From Mikania micrantha (lineage: Eukaryota > Streptophyta > Magnoliopsida > Asterales > Asteraceae), in NCBI GenBank assembly GCA_009363875.1, contig CM018692.1, positions 632,501 through 696,500 of the forward strand: a DNA stretch of 64,000 bases. Reading direction: 5' to 3'. The notes under the pieces are model-generated. The model saw nothing but the letters and a program-made list of their open reading frames with translations, was not told where the DNA came from and did not search any database. Below, one piece after another: positions 1-11,794 of the stretch. Position numbers and translations under genes: made by a program. The stretch's first letter is position 1, and the number at the start of each line of letters is the position of its first letter.

Positions 1-330
1 TTCACACACATTGTGAATCAAGTACATTGGAATTGTAAGTCTTATGTTCACACACCTTGTGAATCAAAACATGCACATTACCAATCCACCGGTTGTTCAC
101 ACACCTTGTGAATTAATTACATTGGAATTGCAAGTCTTATGTTCACACACCTTGTGAATCAAAGCAGGCATATTACCAATTCACCGTTTGTTCACACAGC
201 TTGTGAATCAATTAAATTGGAACCGCAAGTCTTATGTTCACACACCTTGTGAATCAAAGCATGCATATTTCCAATTTAACATCTACACACTTGTAGATCA
301 CCACTTGTTCACACACCTTGTGAATCTTTC
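1..330. repeat. Array of short palindromes, alternating 46/49-bp spacing
   Basis: Eight copies of an imperfect palindrome of the type TTCACACACCTTGTGAA start at 1, 47, 96, 142, 191, 237, 282 and 308. The spacing alternates 46 and 49 bp, so the true unit is a dimer of about 95 bp, and the intervening sequence is itself repeated. The copy at 282 reads TCTACA...TGTAGA, in which both arms changed together. It lies in LTR unit C and probably continues left of the window. Confidence 0.85.
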
Positions 331-1009
331 AACCACAATGACCACAATCATTTATATCAATTTCAATCAACTCAATGAATCATGTATATATGCTAAATGC
401 ACAATTACTTGTAGTGTGGACTCACCCAGTCCTTTATGTGACACCCTGATCCCACATGGATCATAAAAGACTTGTTTAGACATAAAACACGTTGCGGAAT
501 TTGGTCCCATAAAAAATTTTTTGCAAGGGTTTGTTTGAAAACTCAATAAATAACCCTTTATAACCTATCACATTCAAAAACTGACACAAACTTATTTACA
601 ACATTCACACATCAACAAAACATAGTAAGTTTAAGTTACAACCACAAAAAAACCAACATAACGAGTGATTCCGCTCCAAAACATGCCCGATTTGATCGCC
701 CAATGCATATCTATTTTTGACCTGTAAACATCACATATAAATTCACAATTAGTTCACATGAACTAAGTAAGCAACCCCCAAAGTTCCCAAAACTCATTCT
801 AACACATCCACATACATATCATATGGATGTTTATCGTGTTTAGATCATAATATATCATATTCAAACATCTAATTGCACATAACTCACCATTGTGCATTAA
901 TTTCCCTTAACGGGTCATTTTCACAAATAAGATTATATGATCTATTTCCAACCCCATTACTAGCACCTCTAGTTAATCATCAAATTATATTCACTATTTT
1001 GACTCATTC

Positions 1010-1210
1010 AATTACCCACACTCTAGTGGGTTTTTTTTATCAATTTAACTCCCGGTTATCCACACTCTAGTGGTTTATCACACTATCTACCGACTCATTC
1101 GGTTATCCACTCTCTAGTGGTTAAATTGATCAATTTTACCGGCTCATCCGGCTATCCACACTCATGTGGTATCATGAACTCATCTACCGGCTCATCCGGC
1201 TAATTTTATA
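1010..1210. repeat. Second short-hairpin array in unit C
   Basis: Two small inverted repeats alternate here. One is CCAC-(6 nt)-GTGG, seen as ACCCAC/GTGGGT near 1014 and as CCACA/TGTGG near 1155. The other is ACCGA-ctcat-TCGGT near 1090, which becomes CCGG-ctcat-CCGG in two later copies. The arms differ between copies but remain complementary. Confidence 0.7.
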
Positions 1211-1677
1211 CCATTTATATTACACATACAACTCAAGCATAACATTCATATTGAAACTAAAAATGCCTTCTCATAGGTCTTTTAACTCAATTAGTTTCAT
1301 TAGTCAAGTTATGCATAATCAATATATAAACACCAACAATCAAGTAGACTCTTTCTACTATTTATATGTAATGTTATAGTAAGTTAGGTAACTTACCTTG
1401 TTCAAATGGTTGGTCACCTTCTACAACCTCTTTTCCACTTCTATGGCTTATCCCTTGACTTCCACCTCCAACACCTAGTTGCAATTCACATATATATACA
1501 ACTAGTTTCAATACACACAACACATATACATATTGATTCAAACTAATTTGAATCTCAATTATCAATATATAGTGTTTAGAAGTCAAGTTACTACTTATAA
1601 TCACATGTTTATGTTAAAAAAACATTGACTTTCAAATCTCATTTTTGTGCAGCAACTTTCTGAGTTGCTGCTGTAAT

Positions 1678-2340
1678 CAACACTTTTGACACATTTACAA
1701 TATGTTTTAGCTCTTCATGTTCAAAGATGGTTGTAGTAGACTCTTATACGTTTCCAAGCATATAAAATACGCCTCAAATGGATACACGGTTGATTTTATA
1801 CACAATTTACAAAATCAGACCAGCACCTTTATTTTCACAATTCAGCTTGCTGAATTTTTCCATGTTGCTGCTGTAATTGCCATTTTAACCCATCTTAAGT
1901 TTGTTTTCAGCTTTTCATGGAAAAATATGGATTGTAGCCCTTTCAAATAGCTTTTCAACCATATAAGGCTCATTTTCTCATGATTTTTCTATGAATTTCT
2001 CATGTAAATTGTGTATAAAATCAACACTTTTGACACATTTACAATATGTTTTAGCTCTTCATGTTCAAAGATGGGTTGTAGTAGACTCTTAGACCTTTCC
2101 AAGTATATAAAATACGCCTCAAACGGATACACGGTTGATTTTATACACAATTTACAAAATCAGACCAGCACCTTTATTTTCACAATTCAGCTTGCTGAAT
2201 TTTTCCATGTTGCTGCTGTAATTGCCATTTTAACCCATCTTAAGTTTGTTTTCACCTTTTCATGGCAAAAGATGGATTGTAGCCCTTTCAAATAGCTTTT
2301 TAACCATATCAGGCTCATTTTCTCATGATTTTTCTATGAT
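1678..2340. repeat. Tandem duplication, period about 344 bp
   Basis: Two near-identical copies of a block of about 300 bp, for example the shared TCAAAGATGG at 1721 and 2065. Short open frames of 77 and 94 codons inside it are matching by-products of the duplication and show no protein family. It lies in unit C. Confidence 0.85.
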
Positions 2341-3329
2341 TTTATACGAATTTTTTAATAACAGTGCAGCAACATAATTTTTTTCAATTCAGTATCTAAT
2401 CCCTTTTGGTTCAAGCATTTCACCAAGCATCTTATGTGCATAACTTATAGACATGTTCATTCAGCATGTTTACTTACTAATCAACCCCATTCATGGTTCA
2501 TTAACATCAAAGTTCATAACTTTATGCAATCACACACAATAACTAGTATTTTGATTGTCTCAAACACTTAATAAGCATCTATTCATGGTTTCTAACCCAT
2601 TTAAACAACCAATTTCAAGATTAGAAACAAACCCTAACTTTGTTCATCTCAAGAACTTCTAATCAACATCAATTAAGAGATTAAAAGTTACTTACAAGAT
2701 GTTAGAATCACTAGCAGATGGGTTTAGAAGCTTCAATCTCGAATTTACACCATGAAATCAATGGATTTAGATGCTAGGTTTTTGAAAACCTTGTTCTCCC
2801 TTCTTGGCTTCCTCACATAAACACACACACATAATCTGATAATGAAATCTAGTTTGACCAAGTCAATTCTTATTGTCACACCCTGAGCCGGCGAGGTTGG
2901 ATCGAAGTCCCCGTCGGGCGGAAGGTTCTCGGGGCGCGATATCGTGAGTGATAATCGTGATGATCAGATTGTTTACATAGCATCAATGTTAAGAATAACT
3001 AAAGCACAATCAAACATTAAACTAGGATTACAAAGTTAAATTACAATATCAATGTTCAGTAATTTAACTCGGTAAACCTAACAAAAGAATCATATGTTTC
3101 CTATCTTGTATCTGTACAAGATATCAAAAGTGATTCGTATCCTTAGCAAATTATGTGTTTCTCCAAAAGTCTACTAAGTCTGCTAACTGGCATCCTAGTA
3201 TGCAGTCCAAAAGCTTAAGCCTATTCCTGTGTGTCACCTGAGAAAGCATGTAAGAAAACAAAGTCAACACAATGGTTGGTGAGTTCATGTAGTTTTAGTA
3301 TTTGTAAAATAGCTTTTGCAAACCTCTTC

Positions 3330-3790
3330 GGTAAAACCTTAACCTCATTAACAACACCTGTATCATCCAACTCGGTATGCTTATATATAGGGCATACCCC
3401 TGAGTCGAGACTACGACCCGCCCAGACGCCGTCCCACCACATACTAAGTCGCAAAGGACATTGCTATTAATGATAATTAAGCATTTTACCTACCATTCGA
3501 TTCATTCTTCATCATAGCTTTAGTTTACTGTTTCAAAGTTTACAAGTCTATAGCATTTGTATGTATTAGTTTCAATATAAGTTTAACAAGCATCGCGTTT
3601 AAAAAGTTTATGTTATTAACCCAAAAGCATTCATGTTTCCCTCTAGGTAACGACTTTAATCTCATTAACACCACCTGTATCATCCAACTCGGTATGCTTA
3701 TATATAGGGCATACCCCTGAGTCGAGCCTACGACCCGCCCAGACGCCGTCCCACCACATACTAAGTCGCATAGGACATTGATGTTAATGA
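3330..3790 (-). repeat. Duplicated module with GGTATGC hairpin (unit F)
   Basis: Two copies of a block of about 150 bp, roughly 310 bp apart (3330-3480 and 3640-3790). Each contains, on the element strand, GGTATGC and GCATACC flanking a TATATATAA loop. The same module is present twice in unit B (58540-58690, 58790-58930) and once in unit A (63590-63740), so it is an old part of the family. Confidence 0.85.
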
Positions 3791-3885
3791 TAATCAAGCG
3801 TCTTACCTACCATCCATTTCGTTTATAGCTTTAGCATTTCGTTAAGTTTGCAACATGTGGAAAATGAGGAATCACTGTATGGCAA

Positions 3886-4260
3886 GCACTGAGAGGCCAT
3901 CAGTTTACTCCTCAGAATCCCGACTATGTAGAACACCCTTTTTTTTTTGGCAAGCACTAAGAGGCCAAACGTCATGATCTACAATAGTCATAGCTACAAG
4001 AACACCCCTTGGCAAGCACTGAGAGGCCAGTTGGTCCATTCTAAATAGCCAATAGCTTTAGCATTATGTTTAAGTTTATAGCATGAGTGAACATTGAGGA
4101 ATCACTGTATGGCAAGCACTGAGAGGCCATCAGTCTACTCCTCAAGTCATGACTATGAAGGTCACCCTATGGCAAGCACTGAGAGGCCGACGGTATGTTC
4201 CTTCAAGTCCCAACTATGAAGAACACCCCATGGCAAGCACTAAGAGGCCAATTTGGTATG
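3886..4260 (-). repeat. 60-bp minisatellite with GGCAAGCACT core (unit F)
   Basis: Six copies of ggcaagcact-(a/g)agaggcc start at about 3891, 3949, 4011, 4111, 4171 and 4232. The ends of each core pair with each other: ATGGC/GCCAT in copies 1 and 4, and TTTGGC/GCCAAA in copy 2. Confidence 0.85.
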
Positions 4261-4389
4261 TTCTACCATAGTTGATAGTTTTAGCATTCGAAGCATATAA
4301 GCATATAAGTGTTTAAAGCATCCGTAGTTTTAAGCAATTTGTATGTATGTATGTAGCATCATCCTAGAATCATAAGCTTGTAGTATCAA

Positions 4390-4880
4390 TTTGTAGCTTT
4401 AGCATATGGTGTTAGCATGTAGCATTAGCATTTAGTATTTGCATGTAGCATTAGCATCCGGTGTTAGCATGTAGCATTAGTATTTAGTATTAGCATATAG
4501 CATTAGCATATAGCATTAGCATTTAGTATTAGCATGTAGCATTAGCATTTAGCATTAGCATATAGCATTAGCATTTAGCAATTTAGCATTAGCATTAGTA
4601 TTTAGCATTAGCATTAGCATTGTCGTACTAGCATTGCAGCATAAGCATTTAATATTAGCATATAGCATTAGCGTTTAGTATTAGCATTTATCATAAGCAT
4701 TTAGCATTCAACACTTAGCATCAATCCATAGCATTAGCATTTAGTATATAGTTTCAAGCTTCAAGTTATAGCATAAGCATTAAGCACTTAGTTTAAGCAT
4801 CGAGTTTGTAGCATAAGCATCGAGTGTAAATTTTAATCCTAAAGTTTCATAGCATAATTATCAAGCATAAAGTATAAGCA
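4390..4880 (-). repeat. TAGCAT-rich simple satellite (unit F)
   Basis: About 490 bp dominated by tagcat, tagcatt and tttagta words. Unit A carries a counterpart in the same relative place, a 40-bp repeat with atgcttatgctac words on the opposite strand (62722-63030), which shows that the satellite evolves quickly. Confidence 0.9.
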
Positions 4881-5399
4881 TCAAGAATAAGTTTAAGAGC
4901 ATTTTTATAAATCATTTGTTTAAAATGTATAGCATGCTTCTCAGTCCCGAAGTAAAATCAAAATAGTTAGAAAAGGGACAAATGAACTCACCTTGTGTCC
5001 GTAGTGATTGACTAAGTAAGATAAGAATGCACGCGCTCGTTGTTTGCAATTGATATGATATTCACGCTCCTGTATTGATTTCATAGTATTTGTAGCTTAT
5101 AAGCATGTGTTGTAGGGATTTGTGTATGTGTAAGTGTTAGTCCTAAAGTTGACTAACACTCGCGAGCCTTGTTCATTATTCAGCCCGGGATTCCATATGT
5201 TAAATAATATTGTGTTAAATCTCATTGATTGTTTGTAATTCTTTGAATTAACATTTAACCTATACCTCAAAGCTTTCTAAATAGTTTGTTTTAAGACTTT
5301 GCATCCGTGTATTACCCTTTTAACATCACTTTATTTAAAGTGATATTTCATGCCTTTGTTTCTTATCATTTCCAAAGTTCATTTACGTGTTTGTCATTG

Positions 5400-5800
5400 T
5401 TTTAGAACCCATTGGACCGGATATTGTTGGGCCTCATAAGTCACGTGGGCCAACTGAGGTGACGTGGGCCACTATTGGGCCTCATGTGTATTGATAGACC
5501 TAACAAAGGGGTTTGGGCCGAAGTGTTTATGTTGGATCAATAACAATTGGGCTGGAACAAGTGTGGGCCGGCTAAATGTATTTAGGCCGAAACAATCTTA
5601 GTGGGCCAAAAAGGATGTATGGGTCGAATTTAAATTCGGGCCAAGTATGGGTGGTCTTTGGGCCGTGGATATGATGCAGTTGGGCCGTAAGGCTGCACCC
5701 TTCACATGTGTTGTGCAAGTCATCATTGGGCCAGGTTTTTACGTGTGGGCCGAATCCAGTTTGATGGGCCAAGTGTCTTGGGTCAGGCCAAACATAGTAA
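5400..5800 (-). repeat. GGGCC/GGCCC-rich array (unit F)
   Basis: More than a dozen GGGCC words on the plus strand (GGCCC on the element strand), most as TGGGCC, separated by unrelated sequence. TGGGCC/GGCCCA matches the plant site II element bound by TCP factors (known); binding here is inference. Unit A has a similar cluster at 51340-51610. Confidence 0.7.
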
Positions 5801-5844
5801 TCCGAGTGACTACATGTTGATCACAGCGAACCTCAGTACCCGCT

Positions 5845-6255
5845 AGCACCAGGGTTCGGCTCTAGAGTATTCAAGGTTCAGCTAATGGTTCGTGACAACT
5901 CACTAGTTCGTTGCTGCATGGGGTTCGGCTGGTTATCTCCTAGGTTTGCCACTGAAAGGGTTCGGCAAAGGGACACGGGTTTCGCTCCTGCAAGGTTCGG
6001 CAGTGCAATATGCATCAAGGTTCGTCATCCTATGGTTCGTGAATATCATGCAGGGTTCGCAAAGTAGAAGAGCAGGGTTCGGCTGCCTCAGGCTGAAAGG
6101 TTCGTTCAGGTCCGTTGCTGGCCACAGGGTTCCAGGTTCGGCTGCGTGACTGTGTTAACAGGTTCGTTCCCCACGAACCTGTTCATCCTTCTTTCTGATT
6201 CGAGCTGTGGCCATGCAACCTCCATGGTAGTATTATACGGGACCGAGGGTTCGAG
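5845..6255 (-). repeat. Dispersed CGAACC array (unit F)
   Basis: Thirteen exact GGTTCG words on the plus strand (CGAACC on the element strand) in about 410 bp, plus near matches, at irregular spacing. The sequence between copies is not repeated. Units A and E have denser arrays in the same position; unit B lacks it. Confidence 0.85.
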
Positions 6256-6565
6256 GTGGTGTGGTTAAACAATGAAGATGGTTAGTCGGGTTAGTGTATG
6301 ATGACCATAAAGAGTCACGAAAACCCTAATTTCCATGTCATTTCTAGCTTCATACCTTCGATTTGACTGGGTAGAATTCCAAATCGTTTGTACTTCCTTG
6401 TAGAGGGCTTCAAGATCTTCGTTTAGGCACCGAGTTTGCAAGATTTCATCAAGATTTGAGGGAGATCCAAAGGTTTGAAGATAAAGATTTCTAGAGAGAG
6501 GGAATGTGACGGGATTCAATCTTAGAGAGGGAGAGGGTTTGTCAAGAATGAATTAAATGAGATCA

Positions 6566-6592
6566 TTTAGGCTTTATATACCCCGAGGGTAT
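6566..6592 (-). promoter_or_regulatory. Putative LTR promoter (TATA region) of unit F
   Basis: The minus strand reads CTCGGGGTATATAAAGCC, followed by a CT-rich leader-like stretch. Units A, B and E have a comparable TATA motif at the same place. Transcription is inferred. Confidence 0.5.
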
Positions 6593-6901
6593 TCGGGTTC
6601 GTTTCGGTTGCTCGGTTCGCGTCTTCGTCGCGTTTCCGGATCGTTACGCGCGTTTTTCGTAACTTTAATAAAAAGAGTTTATTTTTAAACTACTTGGATG
6701 GTATTTATTTCTAGTAATTATTTTAAATTTCGTTAATTTAAATTATTTATCGAATTCCATTATTTTACGCGTTTCGTTAGTTTTGTTAAATTTTATTTAT
6801 GATGAGTTTCAAAATTGTAAAACAGGAAATATTTTATTTCCTTAAGTTTATGATCGATCGTTTCGTTTTCGTTTCGTCAGAACGCGTCGCCATCGTGCGT
6901 A

Positions 6902-6927
6902 TTCGTTCGAATCGTCATTCGAACGAA
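6902..6927. repeat. U3 hairpin 2 of unit F, loop TGACGA
   Basis: A perfect 10-bp inverted repeat (TTCGTTCGAA / TTCGAACGAA) around a 6-nt loop that reads TGACGA on the element strand. It is identical in unit A at 50003-50028. Confidence 0.9.
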
Positions 6928-7004
6928 CACGACGATGGTTTAGCTTTCTGATTCTTGTTCTCTACTGTTCAGTCATTATTTCAGAACGTTAAACTTTCAG
7001 AATC

Positions 7005-7032
7005 ATTCGTACAGATCGTCACCTCTACGAAT
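7005..7032. repeat. U3 hairpin 1 of unit F, loop GTGACGAT
   Basis: Ten-nucleotide arms (ATTCGTACAG / CTCTACGAAT, 9 of 10 pairs) around an 8-nt loop reading GTGACGAT on the element strand. Homologues are in units A, B and E. Confidence 0.85.
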
Positions 7033-7547
7033 AATTCGTCGGTTTAGCATTCCGTAACAATAACCGTTATGGTTTCGTTTTGTTTAACCTCACATACGTT
7101 TATACACAATAGCATCAAATCAAGTATACGTGTTTCAACACTGTGTTGTCTGATGTGTTTCTGACTGTTAAACCCTAAGGTTTTAAATCAGATTTTCAGA
7201 CAATCGTATAATAGTATCGTGTTAAGCATAATGTATCAATAGCATAAACATAGTTTCACGTAATGTGTGCCTGAGTTACTGTACAATCTACAGTGTAACT
7301 TACTGTTCCGGTAACGATTCCGGCACAGATGTTACACTTATCCCATCTAATTTTCTAACTTTGCTCATATGGCAAGGTTAGTCCCTCAACCTTTTTAATT
7401 AGTTAACCCACTTAACTAACCTAATCAAGTTAGTTACTAGTTAACTAAAATACCCCAAATGTTATTATATTATTATCACGACGTAATTTAAAAACATAAC
7501 AACATTTATTTATTAACAACACGTAACCGTTAAAACCGGTCGTTACA

Positions 7548-8824
7548 CTTTAACTACAAGTTCAATCAAATAGGTAACTTACCTTGATTTTAAGAGTTAA
7601 CAACAATCTCCAATTCTTTTCCAGGCCTTCTAGAACTAGATTCACCTCCTCTTCCTATTATATATTCACATATAACAGGATTTAACAACATGAACACACA
7701 ACTTGTGTTATTTATGTAATCTAATTCATTTGATCTGTTTCACTCTTCATTTTCAGTCAAAACCTCGTTGAGGTTTTTATCAACAACCCATGTGTAGAAA
7801 TTAATCTACACATGTTCTTAATCATATTTAAATTATCAAAACTTCATATTTTGAAATCAATGGCCTGACTTTCTTTACCCACACCTAGTTGTAAATCACA
7901 CGTATACAACTAGTTTCAATATACTCAACACCCATACATACTGATTCAAACTCATTTGAATCTCATTTATTAGAGTGTGGCATTTAGAAGTCAAGTTATC
8001 ATTTATAATTAGCATTTTATGCTAAAGTCATTAACTTTCAAATTTCAACATTTAATCAACATCTGAATTTGATTTATCATTCCAAGGAATGATCCAAAGC
8101 CATCACAACCATGATTTAATCATCCCACTGATTATCATACTCAATAATATGAGATTCATGATAACCGGACATTATAACGGATCAAAATCAAGATTTCACC
8201 GTTAAAACATCTAATTCTCCGTTTCTAATCCTCCCTAATCATCATATAATGCTCAAAACTCAATTTAATCCATACACTATTAAAATTAGTGAGATAAAAC
8301 GAATCGTTACCCTTCAAACGGATTTCTGGTTGAAATACAACGATCAGAACTTGCAGAAACGTTTCCTAGCGCGTTCGGGATGTTTAGAAATCTTCAAAAT
8401 GGAGTTTGGATATAAAAAAACTGTTTTTGGGCGTCTGGAAGTCGAAAGATGAAAATAGTTGTCTTCTGCAACGAAATTTGATAAAAATCAAGAATCTGTC
8501 GCCTCAAACAGTCCAGGCGCATCGCCCCGCGTGGAGGTTTGGTCTCAGGCGTACCGCGCGAGACCTAGGGTCTCAGATATTTTCCGCACTCCCGCGCGTA
8601 CCGCCTAGGGTGGGTGCGTGGCACTAGACATACCGCCTGGAACCCTAAATTTGATTTTTTTGTATTTTCTTCATTTTGCGATTCCGGACAATCCGGAACT
8701 CCATTTCAAACACGGTTTTTTCCCACGTTCATCATTTCTCGCCTATTTTCAATTTGTAATAATCACCATCGTTCTATTGACGATTATTTCAAACGTGTTA
8801 GATAATTGAAAACAGGTCGTTACA
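7548..8824 (-). mobile_element. LTR unit D (5' part, interrupted by C)
   Basis: Starts TGTAACGACC at 8824 on the minus strand and is cut at 7548 by the start of unit C. It has a donor-like CAAG|GTAAGTTACC near 7580, like C. A stretch at 8500-8640 with repeated GGTACGC words matches a stretch of unit G at 55630-55680, and the following leader-like part (8240-8480) resembles 55700-55880. No coding sequence. Short open frames at 8249-8809 are not conserved as proteins. Confidence 0.55.
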
Positions 8825-9390
8825 TTACAACATGAATTTGAGGGGGCATGTTAAAATGATATGTTGAATAATCAAATTATGTTATAAACATGTCATTACG
8901 TGTTATGTTTAATTAACTTGCTTTGCTTGTGGTTTTGTATATTTTAGGTTCTTAGAGGACTTGGAATGTAAATATTAGAAGATGGAGTGCAATTTGTAAT
9001 TGGAATATAAGTTGTGGGATGAGCCAGAGTTCGTGAGACTTCCATTTTTTGTTCTCTACCACTCCAGACTTCCATTTTATATCTTCAAGTCCAGATTCAT
9101 GGCTTCTTCATTTTCTTTCTTTGTTTATATGAAAAATGAGCATCTTCTTGTTAGGTTTTGTAGTTCTTGTTGATCAGAGATGTATTTCTACATGTTTTAG
9201 CATAGATCTTAAGTTCTTTATGTATATCTGAGTCTGTTGTTCATGTTGATGATTTAGGGTTTCGAGTCTATGTATATAGATCGAGTTGTAATAGATAGTC
9301 GAATATTTTGGTCTTTATTTTTTAGTATAATCACAGATTCGGTTGAATCTGTAAGGTGTTGATATATTTGATTCTTTTGACACAAATTAA
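8825..9390 (+). mobile_element. Possible 3' end of a copia element (PPT and LTR)
   Basis: A purine tract, TTGAGGGGG, at about 8838-8846 is followed by TGTTAAAATG, the usual arrangement at the 3' LTR of plant copia elements. The rest of the element would lie where unit D is now inserted. The 3' boundary and a second LTR were not found, so this is tentative. Confidence 0.35.
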
Positions 9391-10368
9391 CTTTTTTATT
9401 TTTAGATTATTATAGATTGATGCGAACGAGATCGTTGGAGGGAGATTCGGCGGTGGTGTCCGATTGCTCATTTATCAATAGGAAATTTTTAGGAATGAGT
9501 CATTGATATTTTTTTTTAATTTTGAAAATAATTGGTTTATGGAAAATAAAAGTTAAAAGTAATTTAAGTAGTAAGTCATTAATATTTTAATACATAATTT
9601 TTAAATCATAAAAAGTATTTATTATAAAAATATAATGTAGCTTAAAGAAATTAAATGTAAAGGAGGTGATAGATGGAAATATAAATGTGTTTCAAAAATA
9701 TAGTGTTTGTTTGATTTAGCATCGCAGATGCTCTTAGTGAAGGTTTTTGGCATGTCTATTCACGAAGAAAAAACATTATTTGATAAAAAAACAGTTTTGA
9801 TTTTGCTGTTCCGTTATTTTGTGTTTTGTTAAAAAAAAAAAATTACATTGATGTAAATCAAATTTCAACTGCTATAAGTTTTCTACATATAGTTTCAAAG
9901 TGTACCAAAATAACTCTATTTTACACGTCACTAGGTTGAACCTTTAATTATGTTTGACTGTTTGAGCAAACAAAGTTCGTTATATGCAACCAACTAGATT
10001 TATACATCCACTACGCAAATAAACAATAATTAGGAACCTTTAAAATAAAACCAGCTTATGAAATAAGTTGAAAACATAACATTTTAATGTATACGATAGT
10101 TATTATTTTTACACATTACTATATAATAATAATAATTTAAATACATCAAAGTGAAATTTCTAGTTTAACAAGTACACATACAAGGGTGCAAAAATAACTA
10201 AAGTAAAATGGTTACAAAATCAGTTTACTTCAATGAACAAAACAAATGTCAACAAGAAGCAATAACCACTTGAAACTGGAATGAACATAAGTGCAAGTCA
10301 ATGTTCTCAAACCAAAAGCTACAGTCACAAAGCCGTGGATTCAATCAACGGTCTGTTTTCCTTGTCTT
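9391..10368. other. AT-rich intergenic DNA
   Basis: No reading frame, RNA gene or clear repeat was recognised. It is the 3' flank of the minus-strand F-box gene. Confidence 0.6.
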
Positions 10369-11794
10369 CTACATTACACTTCGGGAGCTTGGACATGAGC
10401 CCTTGATAATTTCAACAATAACTTCTACAACCGGAGATGCATGTGGGGACAGTCTAAGAATTTCTGAAATATGCAGTGCTTCATCCCTGGCAACTTCATT
10501 GCAGAGAAATATCCTTACCTTCTTTAGCACAGGTGATTTCGCTAAGATAATTTTCACAAAATCCAACTCAAAATTCCTGTAAATCATATTTATAATCTCA
10601 AAATCGTTCAAATGCTCCAACCATATATTTGAATCATCTTCGAGTGTAAAGGAATCTCTTCTCTCCGATATCTCAACCCATGAATCATCTAATATCTACA
10701 GCTTATTCTTGTGTCAGCATATTTTTGGAAAAACAATCAAATTAAATATGATACAAATGAAATTATTTTATTTAGTATTTACCTCTAGCTTAAGTTTCTG
10801 CAAGTTTGGGGAGCTTTTGATCAAAAGAAGAAGAATAGATAATCCATAGTTGTGAATGAAGCATATATCTTTTATACATAAGTATTTGAGGTTGATTAAT
10901 GCGATTGGAAGTTCTTGTGGAATTCCATCTTGTGCAAAACACTTGAAGCATAGCCAAAACAAAGATCAATTGCAAGAAAAGTTAACTTCTTTACGAGTTG
11001 AATTGATGTTATACCAAGTAAATAACATTACCTCAATGACCCCAAATCCAATAGACAAATTTTCAATCACAGGTAAACACTGAAATAGGTTAATAACTGT
11101 GAAATTGCCACTATCTTGGAGAGCTGAATTGTCAATATTCTGCACTAACAATACAATATTCAGACAAGTTGTGAAAACCCATGAGAATAGAAGTTTGATT
11201 TTCATGAAAACTTACCAGAGACACTCTTGTAAGTAATGGGCAATTAGATAGGATATGTAGAAGTGTCTTTCTAGAAACCATTGTTTCTTGAATACATAAG
11301 CTTGCAAGATTACCAAATCCATTAAACATTGGCTTATGGTCAAGATCACAACCAGTGAGATGTAGGTCTGTTAATTGATGAAAAGTGAAATTACTTAAAG
11401 ACAACTTAGACCCTGAGATAAGTTCAAGTTTTAATTTCTTGAGTGTATTTTTTCGTGACAGTTGAAGCATTATGGAGTCGATCTCAAAACACGATATGTT
11501 TGTGACCATGGAAAGGGTGAACTCATGTATTGGAGCCTCATGCATAAACAAAACTTGGTGTATAGCAGTAAGTAATTTATGCCTCCTGATCACATCTTTC
11601 TTTTGACTTGGTTGCAGCTCAACACCATAAATCACTAGTTGGAATGCATCTTCAATAAACACAATTTTAGGAATTTTGATCCAATGGTACCTCCATTCCT
11701 TAGATAGGATACTTGTTCTGGCTGCTTCTTGAATTGGTAAAAAACACAGGATGGTTTCTACTATGTTCTGAGGAAGCTTTTTGAACAGATCCAT
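10369..11794 (-). CDS. F-box/LRR protein with FBD domain (4 exons, 390 aa)
   Basis: Exons read 11794-11216, 11139-11032, 10941-10783 and 10695-10369, all with GT-AG introns and all in phase 0, giving 390 residues. The N-terminus has an F-box (LPQNIVETILCFLP from residue 7, then the typical RTSILSKEWRYHW). The middle has irregular leucine-rich segments such as LKLELISGSKLSLSNF and LTDLHLTGCDLD. The C-terminus has an FBD-like block (FELDFVKIILAKSPVLKKV). F-box proteins of this group act as substrate receptors of SCF ubiquitin ligases through SKP1 (known); the substrate is unknown. The closest type I recognise is the plant At1g13570-like F-box/FBD/LRR family. An acceptor-like site just upstream of the ATG (near 11814) and a donor-like CATCAG|GTACTG near 12296 suggest a spliced leader (inference). 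No disruption was seen. Confidence 0.9.

Larger units (their letters stand above)
2874..7336 (-). mobile_element. LTR unit F, complete, 4463 bp, solo-LTR-like
   Basis: On the minus strand it starts TGTAACATC at 7336 and ends GGTGTGACA at 2874. It is flanked by a 5-bp target duplication, CTTAT, at 2869-2873 and 7337-7341. There is no gag-pol, no primer-binding site and no polypurine tract, so it is a solo LTR or a non-autonomous element. In element order it holds two U3 hairpins (7032-7005, 6927-6902), a TATA region near 6580, a CGAACC array, a GGCCC array, a donor-like AAG|GTGAGT near 4990, a TAGCAT-rich satellite, a 60-bp minisatellite, a duplicated module and an acceptor-like CTTTCTCAG|GTGA near 3240. 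It is inserted in unit C. Family assignment (Tekay/Del-like gypsy) is only an inference from length and 3' motifs. Confidence 0.85.
1..7547 (-). mobile_element. LTR unit C (partial; runs off the left edge, interrupted by F)
   Basis: Read on the minus strand it begins TGTAACGACC at 7547 and continues to the window start, broken by unit F (2874-7336). No gag or pol reading frame is present. It has a donor-like AAG|GTAAGTTACC near 1395, two arrays of short inverted repeats (1-330 and 1010-1210) and a 344-bp tandem duplication. Positions 1395-1620 are similar to 7570-8050 in unit D, so C and D belong to one family, and C appears inserted into D. The other end and the target duplication lie outside the window. 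Ty3/gypsy origin is an inference from LTR style. Confidence 0.6.

Noticed and set aside
1..330. CRISPR-like array (regular palindromic repeats)
   Set aside because: The spacers are themselves repeated, the genome is a plant nuclear one, and no cas genes are present. It is a minisatellite in an LTR unit.
5845..6255. tRNA genes or pol III B boxes suggested by GGTTCG
   Set aside because: The words lack the following ANTCC, no cloverleaf could be drawn, and they occur too many times.
6265..6519. 84-codon minus-strand frame in the leader of unit F
   Set aside because: The homologous leader in units A, B and E has no such frame, so it is probably chance.
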